A stretch of DNA of 64,000 bases from Saxidomus purpurata (GCA_022818135.1 JAFMSR010000002.1:41414745-41478744); one strand, 5' to 3'; shown: positions 37,026 to 50,789, counted from the first letter of the stretch. Notes: a model not told the origin generated them from the sequence alone. A program made the numbers and translations.

Positions 37026-37602
37026 AACGGTCATCTATTGTAGTTAACATAAGCTGCAAGACCTTGTCCTACAATCAATGATAAATAGATAAGTCTAATC
37101 TAAACTGCCATCTTGTGCTATAACATTTCTCTCCACATAAAACTTTTATGCACCTCTTTATTTTAGTACAATGTATCCAGGAAGTTTTTGTAAACTTTCC
37201 TTTTTCTCATATTTTTATCAGTAAGTCTATGTATTCTTAGGTTTTAAGTTACTTTTTTTTCTGAAGACATAGATACTGTTGATTGTTGAAAAGTTGTTTT
37301 GAAATCATTTTCTTGTGAAACACCACATGTAGATTGTTGTTGCTGTAAAAGGTTCTCCACCCAACTATACGTAACTGGTCAACTACTCTAAGCAGTGTAA
37401 AGGTTAAAATATGTCTAATTTTACCCTGAAAAAATATATCACCTTTATCTTTGAGAAACAAACATAAACTTCAAATGACACAGTCTTGGGTCATATTGGC
37501 AATACTTGTGACAAAATATTTCGAAATCCCCATTCTCAGGTGTGAGATAAGGTAACATTCCAGACACAGTGAAATATGTCTAAATGTTGAATTTTTTTAT
37601 CA

Positions 37603-37775
37603 AACTTGGAGGCTTCCCATGAAAAATATCATCCGGAAAGTATTTCTTATTTTTTTGCAGTAACATTGAAAAAAATTATCTACTGTTTTATTTTTAAACT
37701 GGAAGGCTTCTCCATGAAAAAATGTCAGCAGAAAGTTTCTTATTTTTTTGCAGTAACATTGAAAAAAAAACACTG
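37603..37775. repeat. Two-copy direct repeat, about 90 bp
   Basis: 'tttcttatttttttgcagta' with flanking 'ggcttc..catgaaaaa' and 'acattgaaaaaaa' occurs twice, at about 37608-37675 and 37702-37770. Confidence 0.75.
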
Positions 37776-39134
37776 TATTTTATTACATGTTTTGTATACT
37801 TAAATTACAAAGTTAGGATTTTTTTTTACCAAAATAAATATTGATGTTACGTTTAAGATATTGTTCTTGGTTCTTTAAGTACGATAAGTAACTTCAACAT
37901 CAAGTGTGAGCTATGGGCTTTAAAGTGATATTACCGTTCAAAGTGACCACTAAAATTTTAAAGAAAACATTAATCAGTGATTTATACTCCTAGAATAATA
38001 AACATTGCCATAGTTATAACCCCAAAATAATGATCTGTATATCTGTTATGTATATCTTAATTTGTATCTGTCAATAACAGAAATAACTTGGTAAAACTTA
38101 TCTCTTATATGTTTTTACAGCATCTACTGTGGTTTGAGCATCATTCTTAACTATAAACCAATGTGACCATTTTGAATGGTAATATAACTTTAAAACTTCA
38201 GTCAACTATTAAAAGATAACAGAGGGCTGCTGTTTATGTCTACCTTTTATTTTTACAAGATGTTGATGAGTTTGTTTGCAGTTTGTTTGTTGTTTTAAAT
38301 TATCTGATCAAATGTTATTGTTATTCGTATACTGTAAAGGATGAAACACTTCTCTGATATTCCTGTTAGGGATTTTTTTCAGTGCATATATATTACCTCA
38401 TTTAGATTATTGTTGCTCCATCACGGCAAACCGTAACTCAGAATAATTTGACTCACTTCTTAGATCTCAATAGCAGGCAGAGATAGGATTATCTTAAACA
38501 AAACAATGGATGCTATTTCTCCGGAATTGTATTTTACGTTAAATTGGATGAAATTCCCAGAATCCCAGTCAAATACAACAATCAGTTATGATTTACAAGT
38601 CTGGCCTCAACACTTTTACACAGATTTAATCATCCCTATGATAAACATTAGTTATCTTACATCAATTTATTCAAAATTCAAACTACTTTTTGTACTTCGA
38701 AAATTTTGCAAGATTTACGAGTTTTACCAAAAAAGCTTTGAATAATCAAGGGAATAAAAATCAGGATTTTATTGCCAAAATTAATGAGGTTACCCGGTAG
38801 GCAATCGGAGAAATCATGCAAGCTTTATAAATAAATACATTGCATTTTAAAAGATATTTTCTTTATTAGACAATTAAAGTTAAAATGGAGTTATCCTGTG
38901 ATTGTTGGTTTATGTGTAATATCACGTTATAATTTCATTGAATGTGCACCAAAAGTGATATTTTCCGAGTGGTACAGCCACAAGTGAAAATAACTGTTTT
39001 TGGTGTTCACAAGATATATTACATTGATATTAACAATTTTTCTGTGTATTTTATGTTTAAAACTCTACTTTTGATGAATTTGTTTCAGTAAAATGTCAAA
39101 AACAGCGGGAAACGTCATCAGAAAGCAGAGCATT
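37776..39134. other. Intergenic, nothing recognised
   Basis: AT-rich sequence with only short chance frames (e.g. 38506-38745). No conserved motif, splice-framed exon or repeat stands out. Confidence 0.4.
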
Positions 39135-39212
39135 GTCATATGACGTCATTTTAATGACGTCATATGATGTCATTTTAATGACGTCATATGATGTCATTTT
39201 AATGACGTCATC
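39135..39212. repeat. 24-bp repeat with clustered CRE octamers
   Basis: The palindrome TGACGTCA occurs at 39141, 39155, 39179 and 39203, with the near-version TGATGTCA at 39165 and 39189. The unit is 24 bp (tgacgtcatatgatgtcatt plus ttaa). TGACGTCA is the CREB/ATF consensus site. Whether it acts as an enhancer cannot be told from sequence. Confidence 0.8.
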
Positions 39213-39734
39213 GTCGTTTGGTTTCCGGCATTCATGATGCTCGGTATACGTTTTAATGTCAATCCGGGTTGAAGATTTTGATATTTTCACTCCTTTGAAA
39301 CAGCGAAATTTCAATTTATTTCACTGATATATTTCAGTATTTCACTGAAGAGCATATAATAAAATGCAGATATTTCTTGTAAACCATGCTTATAATACTT
39401 TATCAGACTGTGCTTCTACTTAATGGGCATGTTACACATATTACAACTGTGTTATACATAATAAAGAAAAGGGTAATTCCAATCACTTTATGTCTAGTCT
39501 TCAAATATACATTGTACATTGGCTTTCCCTGCATTTCATCTCTCTCTGGTAAAACAGCATGTTGCCATTGTATAAATTTATAGTGTGGCATCATTTGATA
39601 CAATTTTGAATAAAAATTCTATTTTTTTCAAGGTGTTATAGACTTGATTTTATCCTATATTGCTAAAAAGTTCTTACAACTTACTCGGTGAATTGCTCTT
39701 TAGACTATCTCCAGATGGACTCAATGTTGCAGAG

Positions 39735-39885
39735 AGAGAGAGAGAGAGAGGCACACAGAGAGGCAATGTGGAATAAAGTGTCTTGAAGTTGCAGACACAC
39801 TACCACCATGGCACTGGTGAGGATTGAACCATGGACCCACCCTGTGAGCGAGCTACCACTGTGCTATGGCAGTTGCACTAATTCA
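39735..39885 (-). mobile_element. tRNA-derived SINE, second family
   Basis: On the minus strand an A-box-like 'tagcacagtggtagctcgc' and B-box-like 'ggttcaatcctc' are followed by 'caagacactttattccacat' and a (ct)n tract (39736-39751 on +). The head resembles a tRNA with TAGCTCAGTGGTAG. The 'aagacactttattccacat' body resembles the shared 3' domain of V/Deu-type metazoan SINEs, from memory. Confidence 0.6.
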
Positions 39886-40344
39886 GTACAAACTTTACAC
39901 TGTCAGTACAGTTCCAAATGCCAGAATTAATTCTCAAAACACTGAACAAAATTCGCATGGATTCATTTTATTTTGTAATTCATTTGTTTATAAGTGTTAT
40001 TGGGTAATACTTCTTCACAGGATTTTAATATTTTATATCTTTTAACAAATTACTTGAAGTTGCTTCAGAAGCGGAATGTCAAGAGCTGTATCAAATTCTC
40101 TTCCTTGCTTTGTTGCTTGTGAGGAATAGCGTAAATTTCTGTCAGAGTGTTTTATGCTATTTCAACAGGAATAGCATAAGTGGCTTAAATTGATTTACAA
40201 AATGAAAATCATTCTTTTATATTGTTAAAAGATGTTTATTATTAATAGCTATAATACACTCGAGACTTGTTATGCACAAATCTATAGATTTACTACTCTA
40301 ACAGAATAATCCAGGGAAAGTGTATGCTACCATTGCTGCTGTAG

Positions 40345-41040
40345 TATAGCTCACCTGAGCATGCGTTCTAGGGGTGAGCTATTGGTGACCGATTTCTGTT
40401 TGCCATATGTTGTACAGTGTCTGCTGTGTGACTGTCCCTCCACCTTTTTATTCAACCACATGATGGGACTTGCTGTGGTTGTTCTTCTATCAGAGGAGAT
40501 GAGCACAACACAAAATTTGTGTTGGGACATACAAGCGGATGGACAGACAAACGGATGTACATACAAGCGTACGGACGTACTTACCAGACGGACTTTGTGA
40601 GGTTATCCCTTTGATCTTTCTTTGATCTTATTCAACCCCACAATACAATTATTTAACCCCACAATGCCATTTTTAACTCCATAATGACCTCAAAGAACCT
40701 CACAATGCTAAGTTGTACTCAAACCCTAACCCCGTAATGTCTACTGGGCATGTACGGACATACAAACAGATGGACAGACAAGCAGATGGACATTCAAGCT
40801 GATGGACTGACAAGCAGATGGACAGACAAGCAGATGGACAAACAAGCAGATGGACAGACAAGCGGATGGACATACAAGCAGATGGACAGACAAGCAGACG
40901 GACAGACAAGCGGACGGACAGACAAGCAGATGGACAGACAAGCAGATGGACTTAAGCGACGGACAAACAAGCGATCGACCCACAAAGGGCATTTGTTGGT
41001 TACTTTCCATTGCCTCCTAGATAGACAACAAGGCCTATAT
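40345..41040 (+). mobile_element. Family A-type element with expanded gacagacaag repeat
   Basis: Starts 'tagctcacctgagcatgcgt' (40348) with the hairpin partner ggggtgagcta (40373-40383). At 40755-40960 a 16-bp unit (agatggacagacaagc) is repeated about 13 times, an expansion of the 'gacggacagacagac' motif seen in sister copies. It gives false open frames on both strands. Confidence 0.6.
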
Positions 41041-41129
41041 AAATATTAAGTACCCAACTGCCCCTTTTTTTCACCGCAGAAACCCAGCCCACCCGGGCAG
41101 ACATACAAGCAGATGGACAGACAAAACAA

Positions 41130-41560
41130 AATGCCAGGTTCATAACTTCACATGCTGATAAACATTCCTGTAAACTGTCTCACACTCATTTTGTGCTGCA
41201 GAGCAGAATACTAGTAGTTTGAACAATATTGGAAGGGCACCGTCTGGAGCACTTTTGGTAGCAGACATTTTGTGCAGCGGAGCGGAACAGCTGGTTGGGA
41301 CCATCCAAAGAACAATCGTTCGAAGTTTGGTTAAAATTGGTGCAGTAGTTAAGGAGATTTCACTTAGCTCTGGCAGCCATTTTTGCACAGCAGAGCAGAT
41401 CTGTTCGAGTAGTTTTGGCAGAGGACCACCAAGGGAAAATTTGTAAGTTGTTCGAAATTGGCCCAGTTATTAATGAAGAGATTTCTCTTTAGCCCTACTG
41501 ACCATTTTAAAAAGTGCAGCAGACTGGAAAGATTTGAGCAAACTTTGGTAGAGGACTGTT
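41130..41560. mobile_element. Decayed repeat-element fragment
   Basis: Three diverged sub-repeats with 'ttgtgc-gc-gagc-gaa', 'gttggttaaaattggt' and 'ttaaggagatttc' blocks resemble the part at 3230-3460 ('ccaagttgttaaggagatg', 'accacc-aagga'). A C-run follows at 41657-41672 and another at 41837-41850. Confidence 0.4.
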
Positions 41561-42473
41561 CAAGGATCTGACTGATTATTTGAAGCAAAAGTTGACAAAA
41601 CAGCAGACAAAAAAAAGTCACCTTATCTGAAGCAAAAGTTGACAAAACAGCAGGTCACCCCCCCCCCCCCCCATAAAGCAGTCAAGATAATAAAAACTTA
41701 TCCACTGTAGTGCATTTTTCACTTTCTTTATCTGGAGATGCAGTAAAGTATCTAATTCATAGTTTAAAATGTATATTTTTTTCTTCTCTGAAACCAATAC
41801 GGCCCCGGTCAGGATAGGTGAAAGCGAGTTAGCTCCCCCCCCCCCCCCCCCTCCTGGGGGGATTAAATTTTAAATTTTGAAAATCTTTTCACATTGACCT
41901 CCTCAAGTGAATAAGTACTGTATGTCAAAATTTAAACTTCCTCTCCATCAACCTACACCAACCCAGCGAGGAATGATGGTGTCCAGATTCTGTAATGGAA
42001 TTCATGCGAGCCATGAAGAGCAATCACTATCCACTTGTAAACAGTTTATATGCAACTCTCTCAGACCAATCCATCACAAGATTGCTTTGGATTTTATTTG
42101 AGTAAACTGGATAAGGACTAAAAGTAAAACAAATAAAAAATTTATGAAAGAAACCACAAAAAATATATTCTGTATACGCATATGATTGTAAAGTATCTAA
42201 TTCATGTAGGAATTGTTTTATTTAAAAAAGCCATTTTTTATTCATTTATCTAAAATTCTTGTTAAAAGTGGCTAAATAATAAAACATTGGTGAATATCTT
42301 TACATAAACACAGTGATGCCATGGTAGATAGTTCAAAAGGGGCATATCTGTCAAAATAAAACAGTTATGGGGTATTTTTCCTCAGATGAAATGTTGATGG
42401 TACACTACTTTGGTTTCAGCCATACCTTTGAGTTTGACTTTATAAATTTTTACAAATTTTTTTATTTTAAAAG

Positions 42474-43019
<546 letters not shown>

Positions 43020-44216
43020 AGAACATTTTTAGTGTGTAAATATTTTTTAGCATAAATTCATTAAAATCTATGTTGAATTTGGTTTGTTTGAGAATAATAT
43101 ATTTAAAAAAAAAAATTCCCTACCTACCTGCCCGATTTTTGGGGGGCATGAAACCTGAAACAAACATTTTTTTTTTAGGCCTTAGTAAGGTTATAATCTA
43201 TTTACCTCCACAACAATTTCACAGCTATCCCCATAACTACCACTGAATTGGATAGAAATAATAAGAACCTTTACCTTTCCATATTTATTCTATATTTTGC
43301 AATATGATGGCAGCATACTGTATTATCGTCTTGTACAAAACTTTTATTCTAGAGTATAAAGTCTGCTCATACTATGTACACAATCAACATGTATATTAAA
43401 TATGTCAAATAGTGATATTGCTTTATAGTGTATCACAATAGTTAGTCTGGTCTTGTTACGATGTTTAACTACTCTTCGGTTAAGAATCTGTTGATAATAA
43501 AGCATGTATTTATACATAATGTGTACCTAGACTGTACATGTAAAATGACCTGTCCAGGACTCTATGAAAAAATGACATCAAACATATACAATTAAATAAA
43601 ACATACGGCAACATTTGTTAAAATCACCCGTGACCAAAATATAACTGTATTTTTTATTGCAAAATTTTGGACAAGACTTTCAAAAGCGACAGGAATGACA
43701 CCATGTCTGCATGTCCCGTAAATCGTAAATGCAAGGTAATTTTCTCAAGTACATCTTAAACGTATTGTTCAGCAATCGAAGAACATTTACTATATTCACT
43801 GGGGTTTTCTGAGCCCAAAACTAATTTTTGGACACCAGTTTTAAGGCTTTAGTAAATGAACAATATGTGGGATGGAAACATGATACATGAATATATGATG
43901 TGTACACAAATTGTTACTTCAAAACAAATTTTTACTATTTTCATTTAATGCAGTGTTTAGGAAAAGTCACAACTATGGTTAATAAAAAAAAAATTCAGTA
44001 GTTCACATAGGCAGACAAGAGGACCATGCAAGCCCTATGTCACTCACCTGAGCTTGTATTTTGTGCAAGCAAGAAAACAACAACTTGAATATAAATGAGA
44101 GGAATGATTTATAGAGTCTATATACAAAGTGTACTGGCACAGTATTAAAATTATTCAAATTTTGAATCTACAAAAAGCTTAAAGCAAAACTGTATATATC
44201 TACCCTATGTCGTATC
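43020..44216. other. Non-coding, nothing recognised except a transposon-end scrap
   Basis: AT-rich. At 44013-44055 'agacaagaggaccatgcaag' and 'tcactcacctgag' look like a decayed minus-strand family A 3' end. No exon is recognised. Confidence 0.35.
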
Positions 44217-44335
44217 TAAAATGGATTGGTGTGACTTTGGACAGTGCCATTTTTTGTTCAACAGGGTGTATAATGAAAATTTCTTGACTGAACAAAAAGC
44301 AGTGCAAATCCTCATTATGGAAAGGCAGACATGTT
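44217..44335 (+). mobile_element. Fragment of the satellite-seeding element
   Basis: 'tggattggtgtgactttgga', 'cagtgccat' and 'aatgaaaatttcttgactga' match the element beginning at about 45030, without the 41-bp array. Confidence 0.5.
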
Positions 44336-45029
44336 TTGCAGCTGGCAGAATAAGGGTCAAACAATACTGCGGAGAAGCTGTGTATTTGCGAAGTTTAGTT
44401 GTAATCAGTTAATTACATTCAAGAAACACACTTTGTCCAAACATTGTACTCGAGCACGCTCTTTCATGGACTTAATACAAATTAGGCCTAGACCTATTTT
44501 TATATAATTTTGTAAATGCAAAATCTGTGCATAGCAATCATATTGAGCCATGCAACCAATGTACAACTAAGGTGCAGAAGTACTAAAAGATTTTCATGTG
44601 GCAAGAGGTCTTAAAAGGCTGTGTATGTAACTGACAGACGGACACGATAATCACAATAACTCTCCATGAGAATTTCACCTCAGGGGAGATAATAAAAAGC
44701 TACTTAAATCTTGAAGAAACACTGCATTTGCATTGAATTATCACAATGAAACCTTTACAACAAATGCATGGCCCTACACAATAATTAAATATTTATAAAA
44801 CATAACATATAATGTTCACAACGATACTAACTGAGGTAAACTATTGTCACAATAACACACTAAAATAACAGTAACAATGACACTTGGCAGGCCGCTGAAA
44901 AGTAATGTACATGGATGAATGTTTCAATGCCATTTTATAAAATTTAATATCTTAATATCTAACATAAAATGCCCTTTTATCAAACACTGAAGACAGCAGA
45001 CTATTCTGTTCTGATTTAACCCCGACCAT

Positions 45030-46220
45030 GCGTCATTGGATGTTGATCTTTCATTTTGGACAGTACCATAAATTGTTAAATTGGGTCCTCAATGAAAATT
45101 TACTGACTGATGAACAAACAGTGCACATCATGATCTGACAGTACAAATGTGCAGGCTGATCATGATCTACACTGGTTGCAAAAGCAAACTTGCTCAATGA
45201 TCATAATCTACACTCATTGCAGAAGCAAACTTGCTCACAGATCATGATCTACACTGGTTGCAAAGGCAAACTTGCTCAATGATCATGATCTACATTCGTT
45301 GTTAAAGCAAACTTGCTTCCTGATCATGATCTACACTGGTTGCAAAAGCAAACTTGCTCACTGATCACGATCTACACTGGTGGCAAAAGCAAACTTGCTT
45401 CCTGATCATGATCTACACTGGTTGCAAAAGCAAACTTGTTCACTGATCACGATCTACACTGGTAGCAAAAGCAAACTTGCTCATTGATCATGATCACCAC
45501 TGGTTGCAAAAGCAAACTTGCTCACTGATCATGATCTACACTGGTGGCAAAAGCAAACTTGCTCACTGATCATGATCTACATTGGTTGCAAAAGCAAACT
45601 TGCTTCATGATCATGATCTACACTGGTGGCAAAAGCAAACTTGCTCACTGATCACGATCTACACTGGTGGCAAAAGCAAACTTGCTTCACTGATCATGAT
45701 CTACACTGGTTGCAAAAGCAAACTTGCTCACTGACCATGATCTACACTGGTGGCAAAAGCAAACTTGCTCACTGACCATGATCACCACTGGTTGCAAAAG
45801 CAAACTTGCTCACTGACCATGATCTACACTGGTGAAAAAAGCAAACATGCTCACAGATCATGATCTACACTGGTGGCAAAAGCAAACTTGCTCACTGATC
45901 ATGATCTACACTGGTGGCAAAAGCAAACTTGCTCAACGATCATGATCTACACTGGTGGCAAAAGCAAACTTGCTCACTGATCACAATCTACACTGGTGGC
46001 AAAAGCAAACTTGCTCACTGATCATGATCTTCATTGGTTGCAAAAGCAAACTTGCTCACTGATCATGATCACCACTGGTCGCAAAAGCAAACTTGCCATC
46101 AGATTATGATCTACATTGGTTGCAAAAGCAAACTTGCTCACTGATCATGATCTACACTGGTTGTATTGGCAGACAGACTCTGATCATGATCTACACTGGT
46201 TGCAAAGACAGACTCGCACA
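45030..46220 (+). repeat. 41-bp satellite, about 26 copies
   Basis: An element start ('cattggatgttgatctttca', 45033) leads into an array from about 45137. Its 41-bp unit contains ctgatcatgatctacactgg and tggcaaaagcaaacttgctc. Copies differ at a few positions (tgg/ttg, actga/attga, tctac/tcacc). Each carries the palindrome TGATCA. There are no unique spacers, so it is a tandem array and not a CRISPR. Confidence 0.92.
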
Positions 46221-49200
46221 CTGCAAGCAGGGTAAAGGTTAAACCTTCCACAGCAAACCTCAGTACAAATTTTATACCAAACCAGAATTTGCTCTTCTTC
46301 ACATTTTTTCGGTTCTAAGTTTTTATAAAAAGTTATGATATTAATCTGAAGCCTAGCCTAATAGTCTGATGATATATAAACGGCAATGTGAAGATGGCAG
46401 AACATTTCATTCTTAGATTAATTCTTGCACCTAAAATCAATGTTAACACAGCACATCAGTTACAAGCTTAGGACCGTAACACATTTAATTTCCACAAACT
46501 CCGCTGAGCATTCTGTTAGTGCTTTTCACCGAAAACTGTAATCCCTGCACTCTATTACAGATACATATGAAATAACGTAAAATCAGAAATTTTGCAGCAT
46601 TTTAAATTTCCTCTTAATAATAGATAGATGATAAAAACTTGCTTTGACACTTTAACATGTCATTAACCAAAATTCAAAATTACAAGTTTTGCATTTTTTT
46701 TTCAATTGACTGCATTCTTATGGCATTTTTTACAATACATGTATATAGTACATTTTAATGACATCAAAATCTCGATGATGTCACACATATACAAAGATGA
46801 ACAGTACCTGCTTTGCACTTATCATTTGAAGATCCTAAATAAATGGTTGAATAAATAATACAAATAAGTGAAAACTGAATTCCTGCCTGTAAAACGTGTT
46901 TTACGGTAAATGAAACATGTAACAACCTTACAGTTTTTGAAAGTACGTCTAACACAGTCATGCTGGTCATGGTATTAGACAAGTATGGCACATTCACCTG
47001 TAAATACTGCATCAATTATGCTACCTTAGCTTAATAAAGCTGAATTTTATAACAAATAAAGCGATTTACTTTATAAACTTTACAAAAAGCCACGGACACC
47101 CTGATGTTTGACAGGTATCAACAGGTAATCAATGAGAAATTGCTCATTGATCGGAAAATTCCATAAAATCAATTAAGCTTACAGCATTCCATTATAAAGG
47201 CTTCTAAAAGTAATTAAAGCTATTGAAACTGATGGGAAAATTATTCCTAAATCTGTCTCCAAATTCTAGGTCAAAAAATATCGCTTAACCATACCGTTAG
47301 GAGACTGTAAAAATTGGAATACATAAAATGTATACAGACACATCTAAATCATTTAGTCTGACCTGCAGACTTTATCGAAATTCATTTTATGTGAAATAAA
47401 AGTAAAATTGCAGGATTCAAACTAATATTCATTATATTGTTTTAGACTGACTAAAGAAATCCAAAAACAAAAATCAATACCACTTTATTTGTTTTAACTC
47501 CCAAAAATTAGCATCTTGACATTTTGTGTCTCTCATAGCATTGTAAAACTCAGTTGTATTTTATACTTTGAAAACATCAAACTTATTTAAAACACTGAGA
47601 GAGAAAAGGAGAAAAATCAACACAATAAAATCTACAGTCAGAACTGGCAGTCCCAGACATTCAAAGTATATCAAGGACTTGTTTGGTATCATTTTTCTAC
47701 ACCAGCAGTTCTTTTTTATGTGTCTTTTTTATTTCTAATGAATAATAAATTAAGGAAAGGCATACAAAAGAATGTGATAAACAGAAGACAATGTGAGGAT
47801 CTAGAACCAGTAGATCACAATGTTGAAATGAACCTCGAACATACTATAGTACCTAGCACACAATAAATATTTAATACACACACTGTTTGAACCTTGTCAT
47901 AAACTGGTTTACATAGAACAATGGCTACATACACCTGATATGTCATAACCTATAGATGTGATGAATTGATGATATTGTACAGTGCTTTTACAAACAGATC
48001 TGGAAAACATCTCATGGAAACTGCATTTCCATCACTTACATGTATATAAAATCTTGGAAGAAAGTTTACAAAATGCCTGGGAGTAACTGATGAACCTGTC
48101 ACAGTGTTCTAGTATTGTTAACATTTTTGCTATAGTTATTTAAGCTACTGTTTTATGTCCAGTTTACACCTACAAAATTGAAGGCATTTACAAAATCCAG
48201 ATCTTTTTCGTTTATTAACTGTATCAAGTGTTTGGGAAATTTGCACTTGTTTAAGAATGTATTTGACAAACCTATAATTTCCAGAGATATTTTATAATGA
48301 AATGGCATGTGAACTTTCCTATAAATGTTATCCAACAATGTAACATACAAAATGATATGGTATCATGAAATGTAAGGAAACAATAAGTCTTAGGAAAGAA
48401 ATCTAGTATTGATAAATACAGCACATGAAGTATAATACAAGAAAAGGGTTTCAAGTTATGGCTTTAGATAACATATATAAATGCATGTAAGCAAGTATAA
48501 CTATAGCTGTGTTATGTACACAATACTGTAAGCTTCAAACACAAAAATATCAAACTTAAAAGTTAACATTTAACAAATGACTGTACATGAGAGAGCATTA
48601 GTTCAGTACAACTTCTCTAAGACGGACAGTATGGACCAAAGACCTCAAGGATTTTGTGGGACAGTACAATTTCAATAGACCATGGATCCAACTAGTTAGG
48701 AGATTTTAATACATTGTTCTATAAATATTTATGACAGGCCAAACACAAGGTTTCCACAAGACACAGTGCTTGACTAGTCAGAGTACTTTATAAGTGAGCT
48801 AAGTAATTATATCAGCATGACATAATTTTGTCAAAAGACAATTCAGAATTATGGGGCTAGCTCCTTATTGCTCTTAAACACTTTGTGTGAAGTTTCATTC
48901 TAGTAGAATTAGTCTCTTGCAAACTTACATAACAAGGATTTTTTCTACAAAAGGGCATTAATTTGACAAAATTCATGTAGATGCTACTGAACTTTATGGA
49001 CTGACCCCAAACCCCAACCCCTAACAAAAACTGAGTAAGGTTTCAGAGCAAAATTTGCATTACTTTCCAAATACCAAACTGCATACACAACTGTCCAAAT
49101 ATGGAGTTTATTTGAAATAAATTTAAAAAAAGAGTTATCTAACTTGATGAATTGATTCCCTTGAAGACTTTTATGAAGTTTAAATCCAGTACATGCATTC

Positions 49201-50687
49201 TTTCCTGATACAATGTATATTGCTTGGCTAGTAGCCAGATGAGTCCAATAAAATTCTACTTTTCTTTGAAAATAGAGCTAAAAATGCATAGAATGCACTG
49301 TGGAAACTGAATGGAATCTAAAATCCTTGCAGTCTGTATTTTCTCCGAGTTTCTTGTTTTTCCTGGGCAAATGTGCTGTACTCACTGAAACTTGCTACAG
49401 TGTATGGGTGTAGGGTTATTCTGCACCTTAAATTTCTGACCAAGTGTGTAAGTTTAGTTAGGTAAAACTTGTGTATTCCGTATGGAAAAGGGAAACTGTA
49501 TTTTCCTTAATAAATTGATCTTGATTATATGTAAGGCACACAACAAATCAATATTTGTTTATTTCGGAGTTGACAAAGCATAATAACTATCTATTAGACT
49601 TAGTGAAATACAATGGACCATAAAATCCATTTCAGATATCATGAGACATACGAAGGCAGAGTCTTAGATCAAATCTGGCTATTCATCAACTAAGGAGAAA
49701 AAAGTCAAAAATTTGTGACTAGAAAATTAAATCATGATATACAATTTTAGAACATAACACTGTGGTGGATGTGATTAGAAACTAGTGTTTTATGACCATA
49801 ATAACTGAGAAAAGGTAATTGATAAGATAGGACACATGCTGCGTCTGTCCAACAAATACTCTATTATTCATGTCCCTGCAGTGTTTAAGTTAACCATTGA
49901 AGATACGAAGATAATGTTACCAATAATTTTCCCTCATACATAAAACATTTTTAAGGTTAAAACGTCTGCTTTTTATAGAAAGTCATCATATATTTCAAGC
50001 AGCCACCATCTGGGCTGTCTGACATTTAGAATTCAGTAGGAGCCTCATTACAAGATTCTGAAAGTTTTTGTGAGATGTCACTACCCAGATCGTCACTACA
50101 CAGGAGGTCACAACCCCGATTAGACCAAGTTTGTTTCAAAGCAATATCATCAAGCCCATGTGACTTACAAGCTCTATGAATAATACACCACTATGTCTTG
50201 CCAATAAATGAACACCATATTAATTAAGCTTAAGCAGACCAATCACCTGTCATGTGTACAAAGTTGTTACAGAAAACAGAAGTAAGATATTACTATGCTA
50301 AAATAGCTTTAAATGCATGAAAAGTTGTACTGATGAAATGGTTAGACAAATTACAGAGAAAATGTTACAGAAATGGCTGCTCTTGTTCCCATGGCAACTG
50401 GTTCTTGAATCCCATAAGTAGTTTTGTATACTTGAAATCTATCCACTGGTTACTGTCGCTGTAATCCATCACTTACTGACTATTTTTCACACCAGCAACA
50501 CATTGTGTAAACTTTTCATTTTGTGGTCAATCAATGCGCACAAATAATTTGGCGCATTTTACTCCATTTCAAATTGTCCAATGAGATAAACACATACATA
50601 TTGTACAAAATACACAGCCAATCAGATATCACAAAGTGTTTAGGCACTATCCAATGAGATTTTAGCATGTTGCTGATTGGCTCAATG
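46221..50687. other. Non-coding; possible long 3' UTR of the minus-strand gene
   Basis: No exon or repeat array is recognised. The minus-strand gene's stop is at 50688, so at least the right part should be its 3' UTR, but I cannot place its poly(A) site among the many TTTATT hexamers. Four CCAAT-type motifs lie at 50578-50680. Confidence 0.35.
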
Positions 50688-50789
50688 CTATACAGAGGTG
50701 ATCTGGTAGTGTAATGGTTTCTTTTCTTCCAAGTTGTTGCAGTGATGTCCATTTCTAGCAAACTGCTGCATGTTTGGGTTGGGCGGCTG
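50688..50789 (-). CDS. Unidentified gene, terminal exon, PDZ-ligand C-terminus
   Basis: On the minus strand an acceptor (tgttccag, AG = complement of 50790-50791) opens a phase-0 frame of 33 codons: QPPNPNMQQFARNGHHCNNL, then EEKKPLHYQITSV and TAG (50688-50690). The tail T-S-V (Thr at -2, Val at 0) fits a class I PDZ-binding motif, common on membrane receptors, channels and transporters. The upstream exon at 61137-61215 ends in phase 0 and joins in frame. A second frame is open much further (to about 50531) and would apply only if spliced in another phase. An alternative acceptor 3 nt downstream (cagcag) would drop one Gln. The family is not recognised. Confidence 0.6.
   Translation of the reverse strand, partial: QPPNPNMQQFARNGHHCNNLEEKKPLHYQITSV

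Noticed and set aside
40741..41049. Repetitive Cys/Ser/Leu-rich and Trp/Asp/Lys-rich open frames
   Set aside because: Translations of the 16-bp agatggacagacaagc repeat in different frames.
45137..46215. Regularly spaced repeats that could be mistaken for a CRISPR array
   Set aside because: The 41-bp units are directly adjacent with no unique spacers, and the genome is eukaryotic.
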